Source of the DNA: Solirubrobacter taibaiensis
Lineage (GTDB): Bacteria > Actinomycetota > Thermoleophilia > Solirubrobacterales > Solirubrobacteraceae
Direction: 5' to 3'
Assembly: GCA_027587225.1 (NCBI GenBank)
Contig: JAPDDQ010000003.1
Coordinates: forward strand, 186,001 to 250,000
Length of the DNA: 64,000 bases
The notes under the pieces were generated by a model. It saw nothing but the letters and a program-made list of their open reading frames with translations, ran no database searches and was not told where the DNA came from. Position 1 is the first letter of the stretch. The number at the start of each line of letters is the position of its first letter. Shown here in pieces: positions 52,076 to 61,900 of the stretch. Made by a program: the position numbers and the translations under genes.

Positions 52076-53226
52076 AGCGGCTCGCCGAGCTCCCGGCGAG
52101 CGCGGAGCTCGTCGTGATCGGTGCGGGCGTGATCGGCGCCGCGACGGCGTTCGCCGCGCGCCGCGCCGGGATCGACGCCGTGGTGCTGGAAGCGCGCCCG
52201 GCGGCGGCGACGGCCACCACGGCCGCCGCGACCGGCGTCTACCGCGTCCAGCAGGACGATCCGGACGAGCTCGCGCTCGTGCGGGAGACGGTGGCGGCGA
52301 TGGAGGACTTCGCCGTGTTCAGCGGCCAGGACCGCTACGACCCGGCACCGACGCGCGCCGGGTTGCTGTCGCTGACCACCACGACTGAAGGCGCGGAGCA
52401 GCAGCGCGCCGTGGTCGAGCATCAGCGCTCGATCGGGGTGGACGGCGTAGAGCTGCTGGACGGCGACGAGGTCCGCGCGCGGTTCCCGTTCCTCGCTCCT
52501 GCGATCGTCTCGGGTCGCTTCCGCGCGCACGACGGCCTGCTCGATCAGCGCCAGCTCGCGCTCGGCCTGCTCGAGCGCGTGCCGGTCGTCACCGGCTGCC
52601 GCGTGACCGGGTTCGACGGGCGGGACGTCATCACCACGCGCGGCACGATCTCCGCCGGCGCGTGCGTGATCGCCTGCGGGCCGATGTCCGGCGCGGTTGC
52701 CAGACTCGCCGGGGTGGAGCTGCCGATCGCGACGTACCTGCGCCACAAGGTCGTCCTGCCCGACGTGCCGGCCGTGCCGCAGTGGGCGCCGCTGGTGTTC
52801 GACGACGACACGGGCGCGCACTGGCGGCCCGCGCTGCGCGGCGCGTACGTGCTGATCTCGGTCGGCGGACAAGAGCCGTGCGAAGCCGTCGACGATCCCG
52901 CCGTCGAGGCCGACTTCGCGTTCCGCGTGCTCGACCCTGCGAGCCCGTACTCGGTCGCCCGCCTCTCGCCGTTCTGGGCCGACGTGTGGGAGGACGGTCG
53001 CGCGCACTGGGCCGTGCAGTGCGGCCTCTACACCGTCACGCCCGACCATCGCCCGCTGATCGACGAGACGCCGGTCCCCGGGCTGTACGTCAACACCGGT
53101 TACAGCGGCCACGGCGTGATGTGCAGCATCGCCGGCGGACGGCTGCTCGTGGAGCGCCTGAACGGCGAGCGCAACTCGTTCGCGCTCGACCGGACCTTCC
53201 AGCCACCGCGGCACAAGACGCGATGA
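52072..53226 (+). CDS. FAD-dependent oxidoreductase (DAO/glycine oxidase family)
   Basis: A 384-residue flavoprotein with the N-terminal dinucleotide motif Gly-Ala-Gly-Val-Ile-Gly (about 18-23) and a C-terminal Gly-Tyr-Ser-Gly-His-Gly (about 344-349) typical of D-amino-acid or sarcosine oxidases. It probably oxidises an amino acid related to 5-oxoproline or proline (inference from the pxp genes). ATGA overlaps at both ends. Confidence 0.8.
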   Translation: MKRLAELPASAELVVIGAGVIGAATAFAARRAGIDAVVLEARPAAATATTAAATGVYRVQQDDPDELALVRETVAAMEDFAVFSGQDRYDPAPTRAGLLSLTTTTEGAEQQRAVVEHQRSIGVDGVELLDGDEVRARFPFLAPAIVSGRFRAHDGLLDQRQLALGLLERVPVVTGCRVTGFDGRDVITTRGTISAGACVIACGPMSGAVARLAGVELPIATYLRHKVVLPDVPAVPQWAPLVFDDDTGAHWRPALRGAYVLISVGGQEPCEAVDDPAVEADFAFRVLDPASPYSVARLSPFWADVWEDGRAHWAVQCGLYTVTPDHRPLIDETPVPGLYVNTGYSGHGVMCSIAGGRLLVERLNGERNSFALDRTFQPPRHKTR

Positions 53227-53868
53227 TCGGCGCCTTCGTCCAGACGCCGCAGCGCTCGATCGCCCAGGTGCTCGCACATTCCGGCATCGAGCTGCTGATC
53301 GCCGACGGCGAGCACGCGCCGCTGACGCCCGCGGGCATCGAGGAGATCATCGTCGGCGGCGACTTGGCGGGCGTGCCCGTGTGGGCGCGCGTGCCGTTCG
53401 CCCGCCACGGTCCAGCACGCGCTCGACAGCGGCGCCGCCGGCGTGCTGATCCCGCTGGTGGAGAGCGCGGAAGGCGCGGAGGCGGCGGTCGCCGCGGCGC
53501 GCTTCCCGCCGCGGGGGCGGCGCGGCGGCGGCCCCGGGCGCGCCGCGCTCTACGGGCTCGACCGCAAGCGGGCGCTGGAGCGTGAGATCACGGTCGCCGT
53601 GCAGATCGAGACGGCGGCGGCGCTGGACAACCTCGACGCGATCCTCGCGGTGGAGGGCATCGACCTGATCTTCGTCGGCCCGAACGACCTCGCGCTCTCG
53701 CTCGGCCGGCCCGCCGACGCCGAGATCGCCGACGTGCTGGTCCGAGCCCGTCGCGCGGGCCTGGACACCGGTACGTTGGTCAAGCACGCCGATCCCGACA
53801 CGACGGTCGCCGTCCTCGGCACCGACCTGGGGCTGCTCGCGGCCGGGGTGCGGGCGGCTACGGGATGA
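53223..53868 (+). pseudogene. HpcH/HpaI-type aldolase, frameshifted
   Basis: From ATG 53223 the first 60 residues match the HpcH/HpaI fold (Asp-Gly-Glu-His-Ala-Pro-Leu; Arg-Val-Pro). The family continuation (Val-Gln-His-Ala-Leu-Asp-Ser-Gly-Ala-Ala-Gly-Val then Gln-Ile-Glu-Thr and Phe-Val-Gly-Pro-Asn-Asp-Leu) is in another frame, to 53868. The break lies near 53402-53412, where CAC-ACG would be expected and CACG is seen: loss of a CA or AC dinucleotide, or gain of one base. Class II aldolases of this kind cleave or form pyruvate-type adducts. True pseudogene or sequence error is open. Confidence 0.75.
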
Positions 53869-54829
53869 CGACGAGCTTGCCCGCGGCGTTGCCGGCTTCC
53901 ATGTCGGCGTGCGCGGTGGGCACCTGGTCCAGCCCTTCGTAGACGTGGTCGACCGGAACCGTGAGCGTCCCGGCCGCGACGTCGTCGAGGAAGGTCTGCA
54001 AGACATCGCCGGGGAGGTCAGAGGCCTCGCCGCCGTACGCGGTCAGGCGGACACCGGTCGGGATGTACCCGATCGGATAGAAGTTGGGCACGATCCACTC
54101 GTTGCTGAGCATCCCGGTGAAGCACACCACGCCACCGGTCCGGGTGGCGCGGAGGGTGTCGGGCAGGACGTTGGTGCCGACGAGCTCGAGCGCGGCATCG
54201 ACGCCGTCGGGATACAGGTCGCGGACCTCGTCCTCGATCTCGCCTTCGTCGAGGAGGGGATGGTCGACCCCGACGGCGCGCAGCGCGTCGAAGCGGTCCG
54301 CTCGCCGCGTGGTCGACAGCACCGTCGCGCCGCGGGACTTGGCCAGGACGGCGGCGACCATGCCCACCGACGAGGTGCCGCCTCGGATCAGCAACGTCTG
54401 CCCGGCCTGGAGTTCGAGCCCGACGCTCAGCGAGCCGTAGGCGGTCTGCAGCATCTCCGGCACGGCGCCGAGCGTAGACCACGCCAGCTCAGAGCGGAAC
54501 GGGATCACGTTGCCGGCCGGCACGCGTGTGTACTCGGCGTAGCCGCCGTCGAACTGGCGGCCCATCCCGCCCATCATCGCCACCACCTGCTGGCCGGCGG
54601 CGAACTCGCCGCCCGGCGCGTCGACGACCACGCCGGTGGCCTCGATCCCGATCACACGCGGGAACGTGACGCCCTCGGCGAGACCGAGCCGTGTGTGCAG
54701 CTCGGAGCGGTTAAGGCCGAACGCCTTGACCTCGATCAGCACCCAGCCGGGCTCCGGCACCGGGGTCGGCAGCTCACGGACCTGCAGGGCCTCGGGCGGT
54801 CCCGGGGCGTCGAGTACGACGGCGCGCAT
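53858..54829 (-). CDS. Zinc-free quinone oxidoreductase-like MDR enzyme
   Basis: A 323-residue medium-chain dehydrogenase/reductase with the NAD(P) motif Gly-Gly-Thr-Ser-Ser-Val-Gly (about 149-155) and a typical Leu-Asn-Arg start region (about 39-41). Catalytic zinc ligands are absent, so it is of the quinone reductase/crotonase-reductase type. ATG 54829 is chosen; an extended form would overlap the divergent LysR gene. Its end overlaps the aldolase by 11 bp. Confidence 0.8.
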   Translation of the reverse strand: MRAVVLDAPGPPEALQVRELPTPVPEPGWVLIEVKAFGLNRSELHTRLGLAEGVTFPRVIGIEATGVVVDAPGGEFAAGQQVVAMMGGMGRQFDGGYAEYTRVPAGNVIPFRSELAWSTLGAVPEMLQTAYGSLSVGLELQAGQTLLIRGGTSSVGMVAAVLAKSRGATVLSTTRRADRFDALRAVGVDHPLLDEGEIEDEVRDLYPDGVDAALELVGTNVLPDTLRATRTGGVVCFTGMLSNEWIVPNFYPIGYIPTGVRLTAYGGEASDLPGDVLQTFLDDVAAGTLTVPVDHVYEGLDQVPTAHADMEAGNAAGKLVVIP

Positions 54830-54863
54830 GGCCGCATCATTGCCCATGTGCAAGGATCGCTCG

Positions 54864-55763
54864 ATGTCCGTCGAACTTCGCCATCTGCGCGCCTTCGTGG
54901 TGGTGGCGGAAGAGGCGCACGTTGGCCGGGCGGCCAAACGGCTATTCATCAGCCAACCCGCGCTCTCACGCCAGATGCAGCAGCTCGAGCGGGAGGTCGG
55001 CGCGCCGCTGCTGATCCGCACGCCGCAGGGCGTCGCGCTGACGGAGACCGGCACCGAGCTGCTGGACCGCGCGCACGTCGCGCTGGAGGCGGCGGAGGAT
55101 GCGCTGGCGGTCGGGCGCCTGGCCGCTCCGCGCGGGCCACTGACGCTGGGGCTGCCGCTCGCGGGCAAGCGCGACCGCTGGTTCGACCTGGTCCAGGCGT
55201 TCATGCGCCAGTACCCGGAGGTCGAGGTCAGCCCACGGATCGCGCTCACCGAGGAGCTCCAGGATCAGGTGCTGGCCGGTGAGCTCGACGGCGCCATCGG
55301 GCTCACGCCCGCCCGCCGGGCCGGGCTCACCTACACCCACCTGCACGAGGAGCCACTGTCGGTGTTCCTGCACGTCGAGCACCCGCTCGCCACGCGGACG
55401 GAGCTGTCGCTGCAGGACCTCGAGGGCGTGCGGGTGACGCTGGTGGGCAAGCGGCGCGACCAGCCGTCGGGCCACGACGCGGCGCTGCGGGCGCTGTTCA
55501 CCGCGGCGGGCGTCACGCCGCGGTACGTGGTGACCGCCGAGCTGTTCCCCGCCCGGGCCGGGCTCGCGAGCGACTATCTCGGCGTCAGCGGCGCGCACGA
55601 CTTCCCACCGACGGTCACGCGCGTGCCGCTCGTGCCGGCGCCGACGTTGCCGTTCGAGTTCATCCAGCGCGCGGGCGCGGCGCGGGCCGCGGTGCGGGCG
55701 TTCGCGCCGTTCGCGGCGGAGCACCTCGCGGCCTCATGCGCTGAGCGCATCGCCACGCCGTGA
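54864..55763 (+). CDS. LysR-family regulator
   Basis: A 299-residue LysR protein: N-terminal helix-turn-helix (1-60; Gln-Pro-Ala-Leu-Ser-Arg-Gln) and effector domain (about 88-290). It is divergent from the MDR reductase gene with 34 bp between starts and is its likely regulator. Confidence 0.8.
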   Translation: MSVELRHLRAFVVVAEEAHVGRAAKRLFISQPALSRQMQQLEREVGAPLLIRTPQGVALTETGTELLDRAHVALEAAEDALAVGRLAAPRGPLTLGLPLAGKRDRWFDLVQAFMRQYPEVEVSPRIALTEELQDQVLAGELDGAIGLTPARRAGLTYTHLHEEPLSVFLHVEHPLATRTELSLQDLEGVRVTLVGKRRDQPSGHDAALRALFTAAGVTPRYVVTAELFPARAGLASDYLGVSGAHDFPPTVTRVPLVPAPTLPFEFIQRAGAARAAVRAFAPFAAEHLAASCAERIATP

Positions 55764-55806
55764 TCGGCATTGGATCGGCGCGCGCGGCGGCCATACGGTC
55801 CGCAGC

Positions 55807-56619
55807 ATGCCCGAGACCATCGTCTTCATCCACGGCGCCTTCCTCGCGTCCAACAGCTGGGAGCGCTTCGCGAGCTTCTTCTCGGAGCGCGGGTACGCGA
55901 CGCTGACGCCGGAGTGGCCGCGCAAGACCGGCGACGTCGAGGCGCTGCGGGCGCACTCGGAGGAGCTGGAAGGCCTCGGCGTGCAGGAGATCGTCGATCA
56001 CTACGCCGCGATCATCGCCGAGCTGCCGGAGCCGCCGATCGTCATCGGCCACTCATTCGGCGGCCTGATCGCCCAGATCCTGCTCGGGCAGGGCATCGGC
56101 CGCGCGACCGTCGCGATGGACCCGGCGGCGCCCAAGGGCATCAAGCGCGTGCCGCTGTCCACGTTGAAGGTGGCCGCGCCCGCACTCACCCATCCGCTGC
56201 GGCGCAACGGCGTCGTCACGCTCGACTTCGACCAGTTCAACTACGCGTTCACGAACACTTGGGAGGAGGGCGCCGCGCGCGAGGCGTTCGAGCGCTACGC
56301 CGTGCCGGACACGGCGCGCATCCTGTTCCAGGACGGGCTGGCGAACTTCACGCTGCACGGGCCGACGGAGGTCGAGTTCGACCGCGAGGATCGCGGCCCG
56401 CTGCTGATCACCGTCGGCGAGCACGACCACACCACGCCGCCGGCGGTGGCGAAGGAGAACTACCGCAAGTACCGCGACGTCGAGGCGATCACCGAGTTCG
56501 TCGAGTTCCCCGGACGCTCGCACCTGCTGATGGCCGGCGAGGGCTGGGAAGAGGTCGCGCAGTACATCGGCGAGTGGCTCGACCGCGTGCTGCGTCCCGC
56601 GGCCGTGCTGGAGGGCTGA
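55807..56619 (+). CDS. Alpha/beta hydrolase
   Basis: A 270-residue hydrolase. Oxyanion region His-Gly-Ala-Phe (9-12), nucleophile elbow Gly-His-Ser-Phe-Gly (80-84), a late acid in Gly-Glu-His-Asp-His (about 204-208) and catalytic His in Gly-Arg-Ser-His (about 238-241). Substrate unknown. It lies 4 bp before an SDR gene, forming a likely two-gene unit. Confidence 0.8.
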   Translation: MPETIVFIHGAFLASNSWERFASFFSERGYATLTPEWPRKTGDVEALRAHSEELEGLGVQEIVDHYAAIIAELPEPPIVIGHSFGGLIAQILLGQGIGRATVAMDPAAPKGIKRVPLSTLKVAAPALTHPLRRNGVVTLDFDQFNYAFTNTWEEGAAREAFERYAVPDTARILFQDGLANFTLHGPTEVEFDREDRGPLLITVGEHDHTTPPAVAKENYRKYRDVEAITEFVEFPGRSHLLMAGEGWEEVAQYIGEWLDRVLRPAAVLEG

Positions 56620-56623
56620 AGCC

Positions 56624-57412
56624 ATGGATCTGGGTCTGGACGGGAAGATCGCCGTCGTCACGGGCGCGAGCAAGGGCATCGGGCTCGCGATCACGCAAGC
56701 GCTCGTCGAGGAAGGCGCGCACGTGGTCGCCGGTGCGCGCTCGGTCGACAGCCTGGAAGGGCTCGACGGCGTCACCGCGGTGCCGGTCGATCTCCTGGCC
56801 CCCGAGGGTCCGGGGCTGCTCGTCCGGCGCGCGCTCGACGACCACGGCCGCGTCGACGTGCTCGTGAACAACGTCGGCGCCGTCCGGCTGCGGATGGACG
56901 GGTTCCTCGGGACGAGCGACGACGAGTTCGCGTGGGCGATGCAGATGAACTTCTTCAGCGCCTTGCGTACGCTGCGGGCCACGATTCCGGCCATGGTCGA
57001 GCAGGGCGGCGGCGCGATCGTGAACGTCGCGTCGGTCAACGCGTTCTTCCAGCCCGACGCCGGCACGATCGACTACGGCGCCGCGAAGGCCGCGCTGCTG
57101 AACCTGAGCAAGTCGCTGGCGCAGGAGTTCGGGGCCAAGGGCATCCACATCAACTGCGTCTCGCCCGGCCCGGTCGCCACCGAGCTGTGGCTCGGTGACC
57201 ACGGCGTCGCCGCCACCGTGGCGGCGGCCAACGGCATCGACGCCGACGCCGCCCGCGAGGCCGTCGTCGCGAGCATCGGCGGGTTCGCGACCGGTCGCTT
57301 CACCACGCCGGAGGAGGTCGCGACGCTCGTCACGCTGCTGGCCTCCGAGCGGACCGCGAACGTCACGGGAGCCAACTACGTGATCGACGGTGGCCTGATC
57401 AAGACGCTCTAG
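56624..57412 (+). CDS. Short-chain dehydrogenase/reductase
   Basis: A 262-residue SDR with cofactor motif Gly-Ala-Ser-Lys-Gly-Ile-Gly (14-20), Asn-Asn-Val-Gly (about 82-85) and catalytic Tyr-Gly-Ala-Ala-Lys (about 147-151). It ends with the typical Asp-Gly-Gly-Leu. A secondary-alcohol dehydrogenase or ketoreductase; coupled to the hydrolase. Confidence 0.85.
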   Translation: MDLGLDGKIAVVTGASKGIGLAITQALVEEGAHVVAGARSVDSLEGLDGVTAVPVDLLAPEGPGLLVRRALDDHGRVDVLVNNVGAVRLRMDGFLGTSDDEFAWAMQMNFFSALRTLRATIPAMVEQGGGAIVNVASVNAFFQPDAGTIDYGAAKAALLNLSKSLAQEFGAKGIHINCVSPGPVATELWLGDHGVAATVAAANGIDADAAREAVVASIGGFATGRFTTPEEVATLVTLLASERTANVTGANYVIDGGLIKTL

Positions 57413-57438
57413 CGGAGGGCGTGGCTAAGCTCGGTCGG

Positions 57439-57990
57439 ATGACACGGAGCCGGACTCTGCCGCTCGTCGTCGCGGCGGTGCTGGCTCTGGCCGGCTGCGG
57501 CGGCGACAACGACACTGCGTCGTCGAAGGCCGCCACCCCCGAGGCGACCGAGACGCCCACGCCGACCGCGACGCCGACGGCGGTGGTCGACGCCAAGCCC
57601 ACGCCGAAACCCGGCAAGTGCGATGAGGTCAAGTACACGCCCGGCGACGAGGAGGGCACGGTCCACCCGGAGTCCAACTTCTACGCCCCCGACGCGGAGA
57701 AGTTCCCGGCGAAGGCCGACCTGGACCACCTCCTGCTGATCGACAACGCGGTCGTCGTGACCTACGCCGCGAGCACCAAGAAGAAGACACGCGACCGCCT
57801 CTACGACTGGACCTACGCGGACGTCGAGAAGCGCACGCCGATCGTCGTCCCCGACAGCGATCCTGACGCGCTCCCGGTGCGCGCCCGGATCGCCACCGTC
57901 GAGCTGCGCTGCAACGGCTTCGACTGGGAGCGCCTGACGAAGTTCGCCAACCGGACGGACATCGCTCCGCTGCCCGGCGGCCACGGCTGA
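57439..57990 (+). CDS. Lipoprotein resembling DUF3105
   Basis: A 183-residue lipoprotein. Signal with lipobox Leu-Ala-Gly-Cys (Cys20), a Thr-Pro-rich linker (about 30-52) and a C-terminal domain (about 55-183) with Val-His-Pro-Glu-Ser (about 73) and acidic strand regions, similar to actinobacterial DUF3105 proteins of unknown function. GTG 57421 is a possible earlier start, but a GGAGG lies too close to it. Confidence 0.6.
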   Translation: MTRSRTLPLVVAAVLALAGCGGDNDTASSKAATPEATETPTPTATPTAVVDAKPTPKPGKCDEVKYTPGDEEGTVHPESNFYAPDAEKFPAKADLDHLLLIDNAVVVTYAASTKKKTRDRLYDWTYADVEKRTPIVVPDSDPDALPVRARIATVELRCNGFDWERLTKFANRTDIAPLPGGHG

Positions 57991-57996
57991 AGCCGG

Positions 57997-58779
57997 TCAG
58001 GCGACGTCGATCGCGACGCCCGCGGCGCGGAACTCCGCGAGCGCGTCGGTGCCCAGGCCGTCGTCGGTGACGATCGCGTCGAGCTCCTGGGCGGCGGCGA
58101 TGGTGAGCAGAGAAGCGCGGCCGAACTTGGTCGAGTCGATCAACGCGACGGTGCGTGCGGCGTGGGCGCGGGCGGTGTTGATGACGTCGGCGAGGGGACG
58201 GCGCGAGGTCGTGAGCCCGGCTTCGAGCGTGAGCCCGGCGGCGGACACGAACGCCGCGTCGAAGTTCAGCCCGGCGAGGAAGTCGGTCGTCCAGCGCCCG
58301 GCGAACATCCGCATGTGCTGGTCGAGCTCACCCGGCGCGGAGACGACGACGATGCGGTCGTCGACCAGCTCGTAGGTGATCGCGGGGGAGTTGGTGACGA
58401 GTGTGATGCCGGTCGCCGGGCCCGCCACGAGTTCGCGGGCGAGGGCGAGGCAGGTCGACGAGGAGTCGAGGAAGATCGTCGCGCCCGAGCGCACCTCGCG
58501 GGCGGCGTGCGCGGCGATCGCCCGCTTGGCGGCGTCGGCCTGTGCGACGCGCTGCTCCCAGCCCGTCGGAGGAATGCCGGGCGGGTTGCCATTGGATGTC
58601 GCCACGACCCCGCCGTACACCCGTTCCACGCGTCCCTGACGGGCGAGCTGCGAGACGTCGCGGTGGATCGTCACCGCGGACACGCCGAGGTCGCGCGCGA
58701 GCTCGGTCAGCGTCACGCCGCCGTCGCGCGACAGCCGCTCGAGGATCTGCACGCGGCGCATGGCGGGAGGCACGCTCAC
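57997..58779 (-). CDS. DeoR-family sugar repressor
   Basis: A 260-residue DeoR regulator with helix-turn-helix (6-58) and a sugar-phosphate-binding domain (about 75-250; Phe-Leu-Asp-Ser-Ser-Ser-Thr). Its GTG start has an AAGAGG site. It is divergent from the second ThuA protein and a palindromic operator lies in the gap, so it likely represses itself and that gene until a sugar phosphate binds. Confidence 0.85.
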   Translation of the reverse strand: MSVPPAMRRVQILERLSRDGGVTLTELARDLGVSAVTIHRDVSQLARQGRVERVYGGVVATSNGNPPGIPPTGWEQRVAQADAAKRAIAAHAAREVRSGATIFLDSSSTCLALARELVAGPATGITLVTNSPAITYELVDDRIVVVSAPGELDQHMRMFAGRWTTDFLAGLNFDAAFVSAAGLTLEAGLTTSRRPLADVINTARAHAARTVALIDSTKFGRASLLTIAAAQELDAIVTDDGLGTDALAEFRAAGVAIDVA

Positions 58780-58798
58780 AACGCCTCTTGTTTACCAC

Positions 58799-58815
58799 AG
58801 ATTGTCTGACAATCT
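58799..58815. promoter_or_regulatory. Palindromic operator between DeoR and ThuA genes
   Basis: AGATTGTC-T-GACAATCT is a perfect 8+8 palindrome, 20 bp upstream of the DeoR start and 86 bp upstream of the ThuA start. A central position between the two promoters fits a DeoR operator controlling both. Confidence 0.65.
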
Positions 58816-58835
58816 CTTACATTTTTATTCAAACC

Positions 58836-58865
58836 TTGACAAACCATTTCATGCACGACTAATTT
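58836..58865 (+). promoter_or_regulatory. Promoter of ThuA gene 2
   Basis: A consensus -35 TTGACA (58836-58841) with an AT-rich -10 candidate TAATTT (58860-58865) at 18 bp spacing, 35 bp before the start codon. The surrounding DNA is unusually AT-rich for this genome. Confidence 0.5.
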
Positions 58866-58900
58866 GGCGCACGAGGGGACGAATTCGAGGAGAGGGTTCC

Positions 58901-61900
58901 ATGCGTCGGCTGACAGTCGTTTGCGCAGTGATATGGATGTGCTTGGCTTCGGCCTCGGCGGCGTATGGACAGGCAGCGGAGGAACCGCGAGTGCTCGTCT
59001 TCTCCAAGACGGCGGCGTTCCGCCACAGCTCGATTCCGGCGGGTGTGCAGGCCATTCGCGAACTGGGCACGGCCAACCAGTTCGCCGTCGACGCGACCGA
59101 GGACTCGGCTGCGTTCACGGACGAGAACCTCGCCCGCTACGACGCGGTCGTCTGGCTCTCGACCACCGGTGACGTGCTCGACGCGCCGCAGCAGGCGGCG
59201 TTCGAGCGCTACATCCAGGCCGGTGGTGGCTACGCCGGGGTGCACGCCGCGAGCGACACCGAGTACACGTGGAACTGGTATGGCGGCCTCGTCGGCGCGT
59301 ACTTCAGCGGGCACCCGGATCCGCAGACCGCGACGGTGGAAGTCGCGGATCACGCACACCCCTCGACCAAGGATCTTCCGGCCCGGTGGACGCGCTCGGA
59401 CGAGTGGTACAACTTCCAATCCAACCCGCGCGGGAAGGTCCACGTCCTCGCCACGTTGGACGAGACGACGTACACCGGCGGCGGGATGGGGACCGACCAT
59501 CCGATCGCCTGGTGCAGCTACTACCAGGGCGGTCGCTCCTGGTACACGGGCGGCGGTCACGCCGACGTCTCCTTCACCGACCCCCAGTTCCGCAAGCACC
59601 TGCTCGGCGGCATCCTGTGGGCGGCCGGCGTGCAGGCCAACGACTGCGGCGGCACTGTGAACAACAACTTCCAGAAGGTCGTGCTCGACGACAACGTCGC
59701 GAGCCCGATGGGCCTGGACATCGCGCCCGACGGCCGCGTGATCTACATCGAGCGCGCCGGCCAGGTGCGCGTGATCGACCCGGTCACCTCCACCACCAAG
59801 ACGGCGCTCAACCTCCCCGTCCACGACGCGCAGGAGAACGGCCTGCTCGGCATCGTGCTGGACCCGAACTTCGCCACCAACGGCTGGGTCTACCTCTACC
59901 ACTCGCCGCCGACGGCCACGATCCCGTCACCGCGCCAGCACTTGAGCCGCTTCACGATGGTCGGCGACACGATCGACCGCGCGTCGGAGAAGGTCATCCT
60001 CGAGGTACCGCACCAGCGCAACGAGTGCTGTCACTCCGGCGGCTACCTGCAGTTCGCGCCCGACGGGAACCTGTTCCTCGCCATCGGTGACGACACCTCA
60101 CCGGGCGCGTCGGACGGCTTCACGCCGATCGACGAGCGGCCCGGACGGGAGGCGTTCGACGCCCAGCGCTCCGCGGCGAACACGAACGACCTGCGCGGCA
60201 AGCTCCTGCGCATCAAGCCGACGCCCGAAGGCGGCTACACGATCCCGGCCGGCAACCTGTTCACGCCCGGGCAGATGGGCACCAAGCCCGAGATCTACGC
60301 CATGGGGCTGCGCAACCCGTTCCGCTTCAGCGTGGACCAGAAGACGGGCTGGGTGTACCTCGCCGACTACGGACCCGACGCCGGTGCCGCCGTCCCGGGC
60401 CGCGGCTCCGACGGCCGCGTGGAGTGGAACCTGATCAAGGCGCCCGGCAACTATGGCTGGCCGTACTGCCACGGCGGCGCGGCCTTCAATGACTACGACT
60501 TCGCCACCGGCCAGTCCGGCGCCGCGTTCAACTGCGCGCAGCCGGTCAACAACTCGCCCAACAACACGGGTCTCACCAACCTCCCGCCGGTGGTGGAGCC
60601 GACGCTCTGGTACGGCCGCGGCGTCGGGCATCCCGAGCTCGGTCGCGGCGGCGCGCCGATGGGTGGCCCGCGCTACGTGTTCGACCCGGCGGTTCCTGCT
60701 GAGCGGCGCTGGCCGGCGTACTTCGAGGGCTCCGCGCTCTTCTACGAGTGGGGCCAGAACCGGCTCTACCAGTTCCATCTGGACGAGCAGGGCGAGCTGT
60801 TCGACACGACGCCGCTGCTGACGTCGATGGCGTTCATCCGCCCGCACGAGATGAAGTTCGGCCGCCACGACGGCGCGCTGTACATGATCGAGTGGGGGAG
60901 CGGCTTCAACGGCAACAACCCCGACGCGCAGGTCATCCGCATCGACTACGCGGGCGGCCAGGTGAACCCGGTGGCCAAGGCGACGGCGACGCCGCTGTCA
61001 GGCTCACGGCCGCTGACCGTGAAGTTCTCCAGCGTCGGCACTTCGCACCCGCAGGGCAGCCCGATCACCTACAAGTGGACGTTCGGTGACGGTGGGACCT
61101 CCACCGAGCTCAACCCGACGCACACCTACACGGAGGAGGGCAACTTCACCGCGATCCTGACCGTCACGGACGCGCAGGGCCGCACGGGCACGGCGAACGT
61201 CGTCGTCTCCGTCGGCAACACGCAGCCGAACGTCAAGATCGAGTGGCCGGTCGCGGGCGGCGTGTTCGCCTTCGGTGACCGGATTGCGTACAAGGTCCGC
61301 GTCGACGACGTCGAGGACGGTTCCACCACGACCGGCGGCATCGACTGCTCGAAGGTCGTCGTCGAGCTCATCCTCGGCCACGACGACCACGGGCACCCGA
61401 TGCAGCAGCAGAATGGCTGCGAGGGCTCGTTCGTGTTCGAGCCCGACGGCGGGCACACCGACACGGACCAGATCACGTACGTGCTCGAGGCCCGCTACAC
61501 CGATCGCGGTTCGCCCAACGGGCAGGTGGCCCCGATGCGCGGGAACGACCTCGCCGTGTTCCAGCCCAAGCGCAAGCAGGTCGAGCATCACGATCCCGAC
61601 GGCACCATCCGTCACGAGATCGCGACCGACCCGCTCGGCGGCAACCAGAACATCGGCTTCCTCACCGACAACATGGCGATCTCGTTCGCCGACGTGAACC
61701 TCGTGAACATCGACGCGCTGCGCGTCCGCATCGCGGCGCCGAACGCGACCAGCCGGATCGAGGTCCGCAAGGGCTCGAAGACCGGCCAGCTGCTCGGCAG
61801 CGCGAACGTGCAGAACACGGGCGGCTTCCAGAACTGGGGGTATGTCGACGTCCCGGTCATCGACCCGGGCGACACGTTCGACCTGTTCCTCGTGTTCCGC

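Noticed and set aside
53223..53868. Two separate small genes
   Set aside because: Both parts fit one HpcH/HpaI domain in order, so a frameshift explains them better.
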